Assembly (NCBI GenBank): GCA_937891015.1
Contig: CALAPY010000092.1
Span: forward strand, 1 to 64,000
DNA length: 64,000 nt
DNA from: UBA2108 sp002713215
GTDB taxonomy: Bacteria; Bacteroidota; Bacteroidia; Flavobacteriales_G; Salibacteraceae
Direction of reading: 5' to 3'
Under the pieces are notes generated by a model. It saw nothing but the letters and a program-made list of their open reading frames with translations, ran no database searches and was not told where the DNA came from. A program made the translations under genes and the position numbers. This document shows positions 1 through 7,417 of this stretch, in pieces; position 1 is the first letter of the stretch; each line of letters starts with the position of its first letter.

Positions 1-14
1 TTACAATTTTTGCT

Positions 15-1646
15 TTATACATGAAATATAAATTGATATTTACCAACGTCCGTGGCCAAATGAAATCCACTACCACCCACGCGCTTCACCAAATTTCGAA
101 TCAACTGTATACCGTTTCCTTCTTTACTAGTTTCGTCATGGCTGGACTCATCGCCATATTCAAATAAATAACCGTTACTGTAGTCTGTAATTTGAATAAA
201 AATGTTCTTGATTTCGGAAAGACTATGTTCAAAGGTGTTGGAAAGCATTTCATTTAATATTAGTCCAAAATAAACCAGTGCTTCACTTTCAATTTCAAGA
301 CTAGGTACTTTCAAGTCTACATGGAATGGGCTTGATGCAATTTCTTTGTTTAGTGATATTATTTCTTCAAAGTACTTTTTAATACTCACCTTTTCGTTGT
401 GAACTTCGAGATATAAGTGTTTATGTAGCGCACTTACGGTTCTTATTTTACCTGAAATCTTTTTGAGTGCTACACTGTCCTGTGCGTTGACGTCTTTACT
501 GGTATACTTCAGCATGGAAATAACCATTTGCAGGTTGTTTTTGATTCTGTGATTACTTTCTACAACCAGGTCCAAGTACTTTTGATTGGTTTCATTCAGT
601 TTTAAGTTAGTTTGGTTGAGCTGAGTTTTTAACCTTCGTTCTCTTACCAGAAGAAACACAACTGCCGCAATCACCAAAACCAACAAACTCAGGTATAAGG
701 TCAGCTCCAGGTTTCTTTGTTCTTCCAGTTGTAACTCCACTTCTTTTTCTTTTGCCAATTGTGCGGATTCTGCTGCTTGTTCCTGATATTTTTTAGTCTT
801 GTGGAGTACTCGGTACTGAGCCATATGCTGATTACTAACTGATGATTCGTAAAGCACCTCTGCTTTTCGGCATTTACTCAACCAGAAAAAATAGCCCATT
901 GAATCATTTTGACGTCTCAGGTCTTTCGAAAACATATAATAAAGGTTGGTTTGAAGCTGATACCAGTCCTTGTCTTTGACCAGCGGATATAAGTAGTTTC
1001 TCAAAGAGTCGGTTTTCTTGTACTCTTTCAATTCCATATAATCATCAAAAACATGGGTCATGGCAGAAACGTAGTTCTGGGTGTCTTTTAGATGCAGAAA
1101 TAATTCAGCAGCTTCAAATAAAACCGGTAGGCCCTTGCGATAGCTTTCATTTCTTGAAATAAAGTAGCCCAGTTCATTTTTTAAACCAGCCAATTCTATT
1201 TGGAAGTTGTATTGTTCAGCCAAGCTAACGGCATGGCCCAATTTCTTCCTTATTGTATCTAACTTATGGTAATCTGGAGGGTACGTTTTTTCATGTATCA
1301 ATGCAACTTCCCGTCCTAATTTCCGAATGTGTAAATGAGGATATTTCTCTGTGTTTTCCAGTTTTGCGAGAAGATCTAACCCTTGATTAAAGTCCCTAGA
1401 GATCCTCATAAGCTCTGCCAGGCTAATGGTTAGGTCAATTACCAGAGAGTCGTTATTGATTTGCTGAGCAACCTCTATGGCCTGCTCAAACTCATTCATG
1501 GCTTCAGCATACAGCCGGAGATTCAAAAATTGGAAGCCTTGCGCTCTGTGTTTTTTAAGGCTAGAATCCAAATGGTCTTGGGCGCTTAGCCCTAAGAAGC
1601 TAACCGTTAGCACATACACAATAAAAATGCTCCAATATCGAGTCAT
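15..1646 (-). CDS. TPR-containing membrane sensor histidine kinase (HisKA_2 type), copy 1
   Basis: Predicted sensor kinase. A signal peptide or first membrane segment is followed by about 280 residues of TPR-like helices, one membrane helix (about residues 318-335), a short coiled coil, and a HisKA_2-type phosphoacceptor region with the core ESNHRIKNNLQ (His about 366). The ATPase domain shows an N-box (ILNEMLSNTFEHS) and a G-box (EGNGIQLIRNL). The usual D-x-G segment between them is degenerate (YGDESSHD). I chose the ATG at 1646, not the one at 1670, because the neighbouring paralogue has ATA at the position equivalent to 1670 and starts at the equivalent of 1646. A box TACTTTCG lies 4 nt before this ATG. 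No response regulator is adjacent. It is the downstream member of a tandem gene duplication. Confidence 0.85.
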   Translation of the reverse strand: MTRYWSIFIVYVLTVSFLGLSAQDHLDSSLKKHRAQGFQFLNLRLYAEAMNEFEQAIEVAQQINNDSLVIDLTISLAELMRISRDFNQGLDLLAKLENTEKYPHLHIRKLGREVALIHEKTYPPDYHKLDTIRKKLGHAVSLAEQYNFQIELAGLKNELGYFISRNESYRKGLPVLFEAAELFLHLKDTQNYVSAMTHVFDDYMELKEYKKTDSLRNYLYPLVKDKDWYQLQTNLYYMFSKDLRRQNDSMGYFFWLSKCRKAEVLYESSVSNQHMAQYRVLHKTKKYQEQAAESAQLAKEKEVELQLEEQRNLELTLYLSLLVLVIAAVVFLLVRERRLKTQLNQTNLKLNETNQKYLDLVVESNHRIKNNLQMVISMLKYTSKDVNAQDSVALKKISGKIRTVSALHKHLYLEVHNEKVSIKKYFEEIISLNKEIASSPFHVDLKVPSLEIESEALVYFGLILNEMLSNTFEHSLSEIKNIFIQITDYSNGYLFEYGDESSHDETSKEGNGIQLIRNLVKRVGGSGFHLATDVGKYQFIFHV

Positions 1647-1730
1647 GGTTCGAAAGTAGATTATTCGCATTGAAGCAAGCAGGGTTTGATATCAAAAACC
1701 TAAAATTGATGTAAACGGCATAAAAAAGTC
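1645..1730. repeat. Upstream region shared by the duplicated kinase genes, copy 1
   Basis: About 85 bp around and upstream of the start of kinase copy 1 is nearly identical to 3383-3468 upstream of copy 2, with a few substitutions and one indel. Homology stops at about 1730 and 3468. The duplication therefore included the promoter or leader, giving a repeat period of about 1.74 kb. Confidence 0.85.
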
Positions 1731-1752
1731 GAACCCGTTACCAAATCAGAAT

Positions 1753-3384
1753 TTATACATGAAATATAAATTGATATTTACCAATGTCTGTAGCTAAAGA
1801 AAACCCGCTACCACCTACACGCTTCACCAAATTTCGAATCAATTGGATTCCATTTCCTTCTTGACTCTGTTCTCCATGATCGGAGCTATCGCTGTACTCA
1901 AACAAATAACCATCATTAGCATCAGAAATTTGAATACGTATGATCTTGTTTTTGGAAAGGCTATGTTCAAAGGTGTTGGAGAGCATTTCATTTAAAATAA
2001 GCCCAAAATAAACCAATGCCTCACTTTCAATTTCCAAGTCGGGAACATTCAAATCGAGCTGAAATGGACCAGGAACAATTTCTCGGTTTAGCGAAACAAT
2101 TTCTTCGAAGTACTTTCTAATGCTCACCTTTTCGTTGTGAACCTCCAAGTAAAGATGTTTGTGAAGTGCACTTACGGTTCTTATTTTACTTGAAATCTTT
2201 TTGAGTGCTACACTATCCTGTGCGTTGACATCTTTACTGGTATACTTCAACATGGAAATCACCATTTGCAGGTTGTTTTTGATTCTGTGGTTACTTTCTA
2301 CAACCAGGTCCAGGTACTTTTGATTGGTCTCGTTCAGCTTAACATTGGTTTGGTTAAGCTGAGTTTTTAACCTTCGCTCTCTCACCAGAAGAAATGCAAC
2401 TGCTGCAATGACCAAAATCAACAAACTCAGGTATAAGGTCAGTTCTAGGTTTCTTTGTTCTTCGCGTTGCAACTCAACCTCTTTTTCTTTAGCCACTTGG
2501 GCTGATTCCACTGCTTGCTCCTGATATTTTTTAGTCTTGTGAAGCACCCGATACTGAGCCATTTGCTGGCTACTAACCGCGGTTTCGTAGAGGACTTCTG
2601 CCTTTCGGCTTTTACTCAACCAGAATAAGTAGCCCAATGAATCGTTTCTGAGACTCAAGTCTTTTGAAAACAAATAATAAAGACTGACTTGAAGCTGATA
2701 CCAGTCCTTGTCTTTGACCATAGGGTATAAATACGCCCTCAACGAATCTGTTTTATCAATTTCTTTGAGCTCAATATAATCGTCAAGAACATGAGTCATG
2801 GCACCTATATAATTCTGGGTATCCCCCAACGAGAGATACAAATCGGCCGCCTCGAATAAAATAGGTAGTCCTTTGCTGTAGCTTTCATTTCTTGAAACAA
2901 AATAGCCCAATTCGTTTTTCAAACTTGCCAGTTGATCCTTAAAATCATGTTGTTCAGCTAGGAGAACGACCTGCTCCAACCGCCTACGATCGGCATCTAT
3001 CTGATATTCTTCAGGGGGCTTAGGCTTCTCAAACATTAGTGCAAGCTCTCGTCCTAATTTCCTAATGTGCAGTCGAGGATATCTCTCTGTATTTTCCAAT
3101 TTTGCCAGGATATCCAATCCCTGATCATAGTCTTTGGATATGCGCATAAGCTCCGCCAAGGTAATACTCATGTCTATTACTAACGAGTCATTATTACCTT
3201 GTTCGGCTACGGCAATGGCCTCCTCCAGCTCCTTCATGGCTTCTGCATATAGCTTGAGGCTCATGTATTGATAGGATTGGACCCTATGCTTCTGAATACT
3301 AGAATCTGGATGATTCTGAGCATGTAGCAGAGAGAGGCTACTCATAAATACAAACACCAAAGAAATGCCCCAATATCGAGTCAT
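1753..3384 (-). CDS. TPR-containing membrane sensor histidine kinase (HisKA_2 type), copy 2
   Basis: Close paralogue of the gene just downstream, collinear over its whole length: signal/anchor, TPR-like helices, membrane helix, coiled coil, HisKA_2 box ESNHRIKNNLQ and ATPase domain. The region from the transmembrane helix to the phosphoacceptor is almost identical in the two proteins, while the TPR sensor part has diverged. This fits retention of the signalling output with a changed input. The ATP-lid region is again unusual (FEYSDSSDHGEQ in place of a D-x-G). TPR kinases of this kind in Bacteroidota usually act through LytTR or NarL-type regulators; none is present here, so the partner is unknown. 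Confidence 0.85.
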   Translation of the reverse strand: MTRYWGISLVFVFMSSLSLLHAQNHPDSSIQKHRVQSYQYMSLKLYAEAMKELEEAIAVAEQGNNDSLVIDMSITLAELMRISKDYDQGLDILAKLENTERYPRLHIRKLGRELALMFEKPKPPEEYQIDADRRRLEQVVLLAEQHDFKDQLASLKNELGYFVSRNESYSKGLPILFEAADLYLSLGDTQNYIGAMTHVLDDYIELKEIDKTDSLRAYLYPMVKDKDWYQLQVSLYYLFSKDLSLRNDSLGYLFWLSKSRKAEVLYETAVSSQQMAQYRVLHKTKKYQEQAVESAQVAKEKEVELQREEQRNLELTLYLSLLILVIAAVAFLLVRERRLKTQLNQTNVKLNETNQKYLDLVVESNHRIKNNLQMVISMLKYTSKDVNAQDSVALKKISSKIRTVSALHKHLYLEVHNEKVSIRKYFEEIVSLNREIVPGPFQLDLNVPDLEIESEALVYFGLILNEMLSNTFEHSLSKNKIIRIQISDANDGYLFEYSDSSDHGEQSQEGNGIQLIRNLVKRVGGSGFSLATDIGKYQFIFHV

Positions 3385-3468
3385 GGTTCGAAAGTAGATT
3401 ATTCGTATTGAAGCAAGCAGGGTTTGATATCAAAAACCTAAAAGTTGATGTAAATGGCATAAAAAAGC
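3383..3468. repeat. Upstream region shared by the duplicated kinase genes, copy 2
   Basis: Counterpart of 1645-1730. Both copies hold the string TACTTTCG (here on the minus strand at 3389-3396) followed by AACC and the start codon, so any regulatory signal was duplicated with the gene. Confidence 0.85.
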
Positions 3469-3529
3469 CCGACTTCTGTCAGGCAATTCTTAAATCTTTC
3501 ATTTTCAAAGTCTCCATAAGCGAAAACAT

Positions 3530-3557
3530 ATTTTTTTGGTCCCCCGGACCAAAAAAC
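3530..3557. terminator. Inverted repeat with A/T flanks, possible terminator
   Basis: The 11-bp arms TTTTTTGGTCC and GGACCAAAAAA flank a tiny loop, giving a GC core with A and T tracts on both sides. It could terminate transcription in either direction between tRNA-Asn and the kinase genes. A second, weaker stem (CTCTTGG/CCAAGAG, 3558-3588) follows at once. Confidence 0.5.
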
Positions 3558-3591
3558 CTCTTGGACTCTGCTCGCCCAAGAGTCAGAGCAT

Positions 3592-3624
3592 AAAAAAAGC
3601 CGGTCGATAGACCAGCTTTTTTTG
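3592..3624 (-). terminator. Intrinsic terminator after tRNA-Asn
   Basis: Read on the minus strand, the stem AAGCTGGTC / GACCGGCTT with loop TATC is followed by a T run and begins directly after the tRNA. The A run on the other side makes it potentially bidirectional. Confidence 0.75.
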
Positions 3625-3698
3625 CTCCTCCTCTTGGGCTCGAACCAAGGACCCTCTGATTAACAGTCAGATGCTCTAACCAACTGAGCTAAGGAGGA
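3625..3698 (-). tRNA. tRNA-Asn (anticodon GTT)
   Basis: Full cloverleaf on the minus strand: acceptor TCCTCCT/AGGAGGA, D-arm beginning GCTCAG, anticodon loop CTGTTAA with GTT, T-arm CTTGG/CCAAG with loop TTCGAGC, discriminator G. CCA is not encoded. A TAnnTTTG promoter box lies far upstream at 3821-3828, so the transcript would have a leader of about 115 nt containing the tRNA-like fragment and palindrome. Confidence 0.95.
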
Positions 3699-3765
3699 AT
3701 ATGTCTTTGATTTTTAAGTCTTCTCTGACTTAGTAATTCCTCATTTAATTGTCTGCCGTGAAGAA

Positions 3766-3808
3766 GCTCAGTTCTGAGCCCTGCCTACCGGCAGGCAGGT
3801 AAGGAGGA
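3766..3808 (-). pseudogene. tRNA-Asn-like 5' fragment interrupted by a palindromic insert
   Basis: On the minus strand TCCTCCTTA (3808-3800) is followed by a 20-nt palindrome (3799-3780) and then GCTCAG (3779-3774). Joining the two outer pieces recreates exactly the first 15 nt of the intact tRNA-Asn about 110 bp away. After that the sequence diverges (AACTGAGC, itself able to fold back on GCTCAG). The simplest reading is a partial tRNA duplicate into which the palindrome was inserted. Confidence 0.55.
3780..3799. repeat. GC-rich palindromic element
   Basis: A 20-nt element with arms CCTGCC/GGCAGG around a TACC loop. It belongs to the GCCTGCC...GGCAGGC type of short interspersed palindromes that I recognise as common in Bacteroidota genomes. 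A related palindrome is at 56690-56706. Confidence 0.7.
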
Positions 3809-3820
3809 AAATTTGAGCGG

Positions 3821-3828
3821 CAAAAGTA
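3821..3828 (-). promoter_or_regulatory. TAnnTTTG -7 box, probable tRNA-Asn promoter
   Basis: Minus-strand TACTTTTG matches the Bacteroidota -7 consensus and is the only good match upstream of tRNA-Asn. No convincing -33 TTG was found. Confidence 0.4.
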
Positions 3829-3900
3829 GCATAATTTCAAACTGAGCAAATATTTTTTTCTAAAAAATCATAGGGCACTATTTTGCCGCCTTTTCAGGGG

Positions 3901-3908
3901 TATATTTG
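3901..3908 (+). promoter_or_regulatory. TAnnTTTG -7 box upstream of the sugar kinase
   Basis: TATATTTG with TTTTG 15 bp upstream (3881-3885); the kinase ATG follows 22 nt after the box. This supports the ATG at 3931 and argues against an upstream in-frame start at 3883, which would lie before the promoter. Confidence 0.6.
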
Positions 3909-3930
3909 CCGCCGTTTTAAACGGAAAAGA

Positions 3931-4932
3931 ATGAGTAAAAAGTATAACGTTTTCGGAATTGGAAATGCCTTAGTGGATATTGTAACCGAGGTGGATGATC
4001 AGTTTTTAATTGATCATAATATAGAAAAAGGGTTGATGACCCTGGTAGATGAAGAGCATCAGACCCGAGTTACAAAAGAGATTGACATGAACAATGGTAA
4101 TATGAAGTGTGGAGGTTCGGCCGCTAATTCAATCATTGCCGCAGCACAATTCGGGGGTTCATCGTATTATTCTTGTAAAGTTGCCAACGATGAGCTGGGA
4201 GACTTTTACAGAAAAGACCTCAAAGCAAATGGCGTCCATTCGAACCTCGATCATCAGGAGCTGGAATCTGGCATAACCGGAAAATGCCTGGTTATGACCA
4301 CCGAAGATGCTTCAAGAACCATGAATACATTCCTGGGTATTACATCCAATTACTCAAGGTCGGAAATTTCGGAGGAGGCTCTTAAGGATAGTCAGTATTT
4401 GTACATAGAAGGTTACCTGGTAACATCAGATAACGGTCAGGATGCTATGAAACACGCGAAGAAATTAGCTGAGGAAAATGGCGTGAAAACCGCTTTAACT
4501 TTCTCCGACCCATCCATGGTTAAGTATTTTAAAGAGCCCATGCAATCCGTTGTTGGTGCTAGCGTAGATCTATTATTCTGTAATGAAGAAGAAGCCATGC
4601 TTTATACTGGCAAGGACACGCTTCAGGAAGCTCGGGAAGCATTAAAAAGAGATGCCAAACGATTTGTTATCACACTTGGAAAAAATGGCGCAATGATCTA
4701 CGATGGTGACACCTTTATCGATATTGAGCCTTATAAAGTCAATGCCATTGATACCAATGGTGCCGGCGATATGTTTGCGGGAGCATTTCTTTATGGTATT
4801 ACCAATGGCAGAAGCTTTGCCGATGCTGGTAAACTTGCTTCATTAGCATCTTCTAAAGTGGTAACCCAATTTGGGCCCCGTTTAGAATGGCATCAGGCTC
4901 AGGATATTTTGCATCACCTACAGCGGAATTAG
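3931..4932 (+). CDS. PfkB-family kinase, adenosine-kinase-like
   Basis: A 333-residue ribokinase/PfkB-fold enzyme that should phosphorylate a nucleoside or sugar with ATP. It begins with the family pattern FGIGNALVDIV, has the glycine-rich segment CGGSAANSI near residue 55, and carries the catalytic C-terminal signature DTNGAGDMFAGAF with Asp about 280 as the base. Length and the first motif fit the adenosine-kinase-like branch common in Bacteroidota; the substrate cannot be fixed from sequence. The start at ATG 3931 is preferred because an upstream extension would precede the promoter box. The 3' end overlaps the convergent gatA stop by 4 bp. Confidence 0.85.
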   Translation: MSKKYNVFGIGNALVDIVTEVDDQFLIDHNIEKGLMTLVDEEHQTRVTKEIDMNNGNMKCGGSAANSIIAAAQFGGSSYYSCKVANDELGDFYRKDLKANGVHSNLDHQELESGITGKCLVMTTEDASRTMNTFLGITSNYSRSEISEEALKDSQYLYIEGYLVTSDNGQDAMKHAKKLAEENGVKTALTFSDPSMVKYFKEPMQSVVGASVDLLFCNEEEAMLYTGKDTLQEAREALKRDAKRFVITLGKNGAMIYDGDTFIDIEPYKVNAIDTNGAGDMFAGAFLYGITNGRSFADAGKLASLASSKVVTQFGPRLEWHQAQDILHHLQRN

Positions 4933-6344
4933 CCCACTATCTGCTTAGAAAAGGAAAGCAACTTTTTTTCTTCAAACTTATTGGCCATAAGCTGTAACCC
5001 AAACGGCATTCCATTGCTATGGGTATATAGTGGAAGCGATACTCCAGGAATTCCAGCCAGGTTCGCCTGAACGGTATAAATATCTTCCAGGTACATAGCC
5101 ACTGGATCGTGAGAGTTTTCTCCAAACTTAAAAGCCGTATGAGGTGATGTAGGGGTTAAGATAAAATCAAAGTCCTGAAGAATCTCATCAGTCTTTTCCT
5201 GAATCAATCGACGAACTTTTTGGGCCTTTGAATAGTAGGCATCATAATAACCGGTACTTAAAACAAATGTGCCCAACATAATTCGACGTTTGACTTCTTT
5301 TCCAAAACCTTCGGTTCTGCTTTTCGAATAGGTGGTAGGAACATCAACCGCATTTTCACTCCGATATCCGTAGCGCATTCCATCAAATCGAGATAGGTTA
5401 CTTGATGCCTCAGCATTGGACAGCACATTATAGCACGGAACCAATTCATCCAGGTACGGAAAGGAAACCATCTCAACCGTGTGGCCATCCGCCCTCAGCT
5501 TTTCAATTTGGGTATTAATCGCTGTCTTTACCTCTGAATCCAGCCCATCTGAATTAAGACTCTCTTCAATTACCGCAATTCGAGCATTCGAAATTGGAGT
5601 GAAGCTAGCATAATCATCTATCACTTTTGTAGAAGCTGTATTATCAAAATTGTCTTTACCGGCGATCACTTCAAGTACCAAAGCAGCATCTTCTACCGAA
5701 TGGGTGAAGGGCCCTATTTGGTCCATACTTGAAGCGTATGCAATTAAACCATGTCGCGAAACTCTTCCATACGTAGGCTTTAGGCCTACAACACCACAAA
5801 AGCTTGCCGGTTGCCTAATAGAACCTCCTGTATCAGAACCGAAAGAAACCAAACACATATCGGCTGCTACTGCTGTTGCCGAACCTCCTGAAGAACCTCC
5901 CGACACACACGCTGGGTTATGCGGATTTTTAACCGGCCCAAAAGCGGAATTTTCATTGGATGAACCCATGGCAAACTCATCACAGTTTAGTCTTCCTATA
6001 AAAAGGGCATCTTCTGCTTCTAAACGTTCCGTAACAGTAGAAGAATACAAAGATTCAAACCCTTCCAAAATTTTAGAAGATGCCGAAACCTTATGGCCTT
6101 TGTAAACAATGTTGTCCTTTAAACCCACAACCATTCCGGCTAAACGCCCTGCCGTTCCTGCATCAATTTTTGATTGTACCTGCTCAGCCTGTTCCAGCAC
6201 CTCGTCTTTCCAAACTTCCAAAAAGGCATTTAGATCCGACTTTTGTTCAATATTATCCAGGTAAAACCTAACCAAATCGATAAGGTTGTAATCTCCTGCC
6301 GTGAGGCTTGACCTAACTTCTTTGAGTGAACGTGGGGCTTTCAT
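4929..6344 (-). CDS. gatA: Aspartyl/glutamyl-tRNA amidotransferase subunit A
   Basis: Amidase-signature subunit of GatCAB, which turns misacylated Glu-tRNA(Gln) and Asp-tRNA(Asn) into the correct aminoacyl-tRNAs by releasing and channelling ammonia. The Ser-cisSer-Lys triad is visible: Lys about 76 in VVGLKDNI, the GGSSGGS loop (Ser about 152) and Ser about 175 in GSDTGGSIR. The protein is about 471 residues, normal for GatA. I prefer the ATG at 6344 (MKAPRSLKE) over the one at 6383, because the extra N-terminal residues would overlap the terminator hairpin after tatA and do not look like GatA. gatB and gatC are not in the window. Confidence 0.93.
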   Translation of the reverse strand: MKAPRSLKEVRSSLTAGDYNLIDLVRFYLDNIEQKSDLNAFLEVWKDEVLEQAEQVQSKIDAGTAGRLAGMVVGLKDNIVYKGHKVSASSKILEGFESLYSSTVTERLEAEDALFIGRLNCDEFAMGSSNENSAFGPVKNPHNPACVSGGSSGGSATAVAADMCLVSFGSDTGGSIRQPASFCGVVGLKPTYGRVSRHGLIAYASSMDQIGPFTHSVEDAALVLEVIAGKDNFDNTASTKVIDDYASFTPISNARIAVIEESLNSDGLDSEVKTAINTQIEKLRADGHTVEMVSFPYLDELVPCYNVLSNAEASSNLSRFDGMRYGYRSENAVDVPTTYSKSRTEGFGKEVKRRIMLGTFVLSTGYYDAYYSKAQKVRRLIQEKTDEILQDFDFILTPTSPHTAFKFGENSHDPVAMYLEDIYTVQANLAGIPGVSLPLYTHSNGMPFGLQLMANKFEEKKLLSFSKQIVG

Positions 6345-6355
6345 TTTTTGGAAAA

Positions 6356-6380
6356 ACAAAAGGCAGGAACATCTGCCTTT
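6356..6380 (-). terminator. Intrinsic terminator between tatA and gatA
   Basis: On the minus strand AAAGGCAG and CTGCCTTT flank a 6-nt loop, followed by TGTTTTT. It ends the tatA transcript about 12 nt before the gatA start, so gatA either has a promoter inside this gap or depends on readthrough. Confidence 0.65.
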
Positions 6381-6405
6381 CAATTATTGTAAACGTAGAG
6401 TTTAA

Positions 6406-6585
6406 CTACTTTTTTTCGTCAAGTTTATTATCGTCTTCTTCTGGTTTTGAAGTTTCCTTAGATGCGTCTTTAAACTCTTTTATTCCACTTCCAAGTCCTT
6501 TCATAAGTTCAGGAATTTTTTTACCTCCGAAAAGGAGAAGAATAACGACTACAACTAATACGATTTGCCAAGGACCTATTGCCAT
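6406..6585 (-). CDS. tatA: Sec-independent translocase subunit TatA/E
   Basis: A 59-residue membrane protein of the twin-arginine translocation system, which exports folded proteins. It reads MAIGPWQIVLVVVVILLLFG, then GKKIPELMKGLGSGIKEFK and an acidic/lysine-rich tail. This is the TatA layout: a short N-terminal membrane helix, the FGxKKIPEL hinge, an amphipathic helix and a charged tail. A TAnnTTTG box lies 28 nt upstream on the minus strand. It is divergent from the ATP synthase genes and followed by a terminator. tatC is not nearby. Confidence 0.92.
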   Translation of the reverse strand: MAIGPWQIVLVVVVILLLFGGKKIPELMKGLGSGIKEFKDASKETSKPEEDDNKLDEKK

Positions 6586-6613
6586 AACTTTATATTTACC
6601 TATTACTAGTCCG

Positions 6614-6621
6614 CAAAGGTA
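6614..6621 (-). promoter_or_regulatory. TAnnTTTG -7 box for tatA
   Basis: Minus-strand TACCTTTG, 28 nt upstream of the tatA ATG. It lies 12 bp from the opposing box for atpZ, so the two transcripts start almost back to back. Confidence 0.6.
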
Positions 6622-6633
6622 GTTATTTCACTA

Positions 6634-6641
6634 TAGCTTTG
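6634..6641 (+). promoter_or_regulatory. TAnnTTTG -7 box for atpZ
   Basis: Plus-strand TAGCTTTG ends 7 nt before the atpZ ATG, which would place the transcription start at or next to the start codon (leaderless mRNA). Confidence 0.55.
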
Positions 6642-6648
6642 TTCCGAA

Positions 6649-6888
6649 ATGGACGGCGAAAAAGACAGTAAAAAATCCGAGGGAAATTTTCGACAACGGA
6701 CTAAGAACTACGCAAAGTTCTCATCACTTGCTTTTCAAATGGCCATTATAATTGGCGGGGGGACTTATCTGGGAAATTACCTGGACGAAAAAGCAGCCAA
6801 CGAGTTTCCAATATGGACATTGGTTCTGTCACTTACTTCTGTAGCCGCATCATTGTATTATGTTATTAAGGAAATCATTAAGAAATGA
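6649..6888 (+). CDS. atpZ: AtpZ/AtpI-family F0 accessory protein
   Basis: A 79-residue protein with a charged N-terminus and two membrane helices (about residues 27-46 and 54-74), matching the ATPase_gene1/AtpZ family encoded at the head of many atp operons. These proteins are linked to assembly of the c-ring or to Mg/Ca handling by F0. It is the first gene of the atp cluster, and its stop overlaps the next start in an ATGA arrangement, suggesting translational coupling. Confidence 0.8.
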   Translation: MDGEKDSKKSEGNFRQRTKNYAKFSSLAFQMAIIIGGGTYLGNYLDEKAANEFPIWTLVLSLTSVAASLYYVIKEIIKK

Positions 6889-7286
6889 TTAAATCAATTT
6901 TTAAATATTCAACTGCTCTGGTTGTCAGCATGCTCATTGTTGGAGCGACCCAGGCAATGGCACTTAACCACTTTTTTACTGCCCAATTCGAAATGGATCT
7001 AATGCCCAGCATATATATCCCATGGTTGGTACTTTCCATCACCGGATTTGTACCGGTTTTTTGGGTGCAAAAAAAGAATGCAAAAAACATGGGATTTGCG
7101 TATTTGGTTACCAGCATTATAAAAATGCTTGCAGCACTTATCTATTTGCTCCCCGATCTGCTTAACCAAACCGATCAAACTCGCTTTTATGCACTAAATT
7201 TTGTATTGGTGTTTTTCTTTATCCTCTTTTTTGAATTATTGTATTTCATTAACCTAATAAAAAATCAGGACACAAACCCAGCTTAA
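6885..7286 (+). CDS. Small four-helix membrane protein of the atp operon
   Basis: A 133-residue protein with about four hydrophobic helices and a lysine/asparagine C-terminus. Its place between atpZ and atpB and its size resemble the AtpI-like proteins that assist F0 assembly, but I see no diagnostic motif, so the role is inferred from position. Translation is coupled to atpZ through a 4-bp overlap. Confidence 0.7.
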   Translation: MIKSIFKYSTALVVSMLIVGATQAMALNHFFTAQFEMDLMPSIYIPWLVLSITGFVPVFWVQKKNAKNMGFAYLVTSIIKMLAALIYLLPDLLNQTDQTRFYALNFVLVFFFILFFELLYFINLIKNQDTNPA

Positions 7287-7361
7287 AGCGCTGTATTTCA
7301 GTGTGTTTAAACTTTTTTTGTCAATGCTGTTAAATCCTGCTTTTCGGGTGTGTATTTTCCA

Positions 7362-7369
7362 TACATTTG
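7362..7369 (+). promoter_or_regulatory. TAnnTTTG -7 box upstream of atpB
   Basis: TACATTTG 48 nt before the atpB ATG in the 131-bp gap after the small membrane protein. This suggests a second, internal promoter for the structural atp genes. Confidence 0.55.
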
Positions 7370-7417
7370 CGGCAAATTTTGGACGGACCTTTTTAAAGGG
7401 ATTTTTGCAAAGAAAAC

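Noticed and set aside
3408..3593. 61-residue plus-strand frame with a hydrophobic tail
   Set aside because: It crosses the duplicated upstream region and two hairpins, has no promoter, and its counterpart upstream of kinase copy 1 is not maintained.
5650..6105. 151-residue open frame on the plus strand
   Set aside because: It lies wholly antisense to gatA, whose amidase motifs are unmistakable; the product is low-complexity Pro/Ser-rich with no start context.
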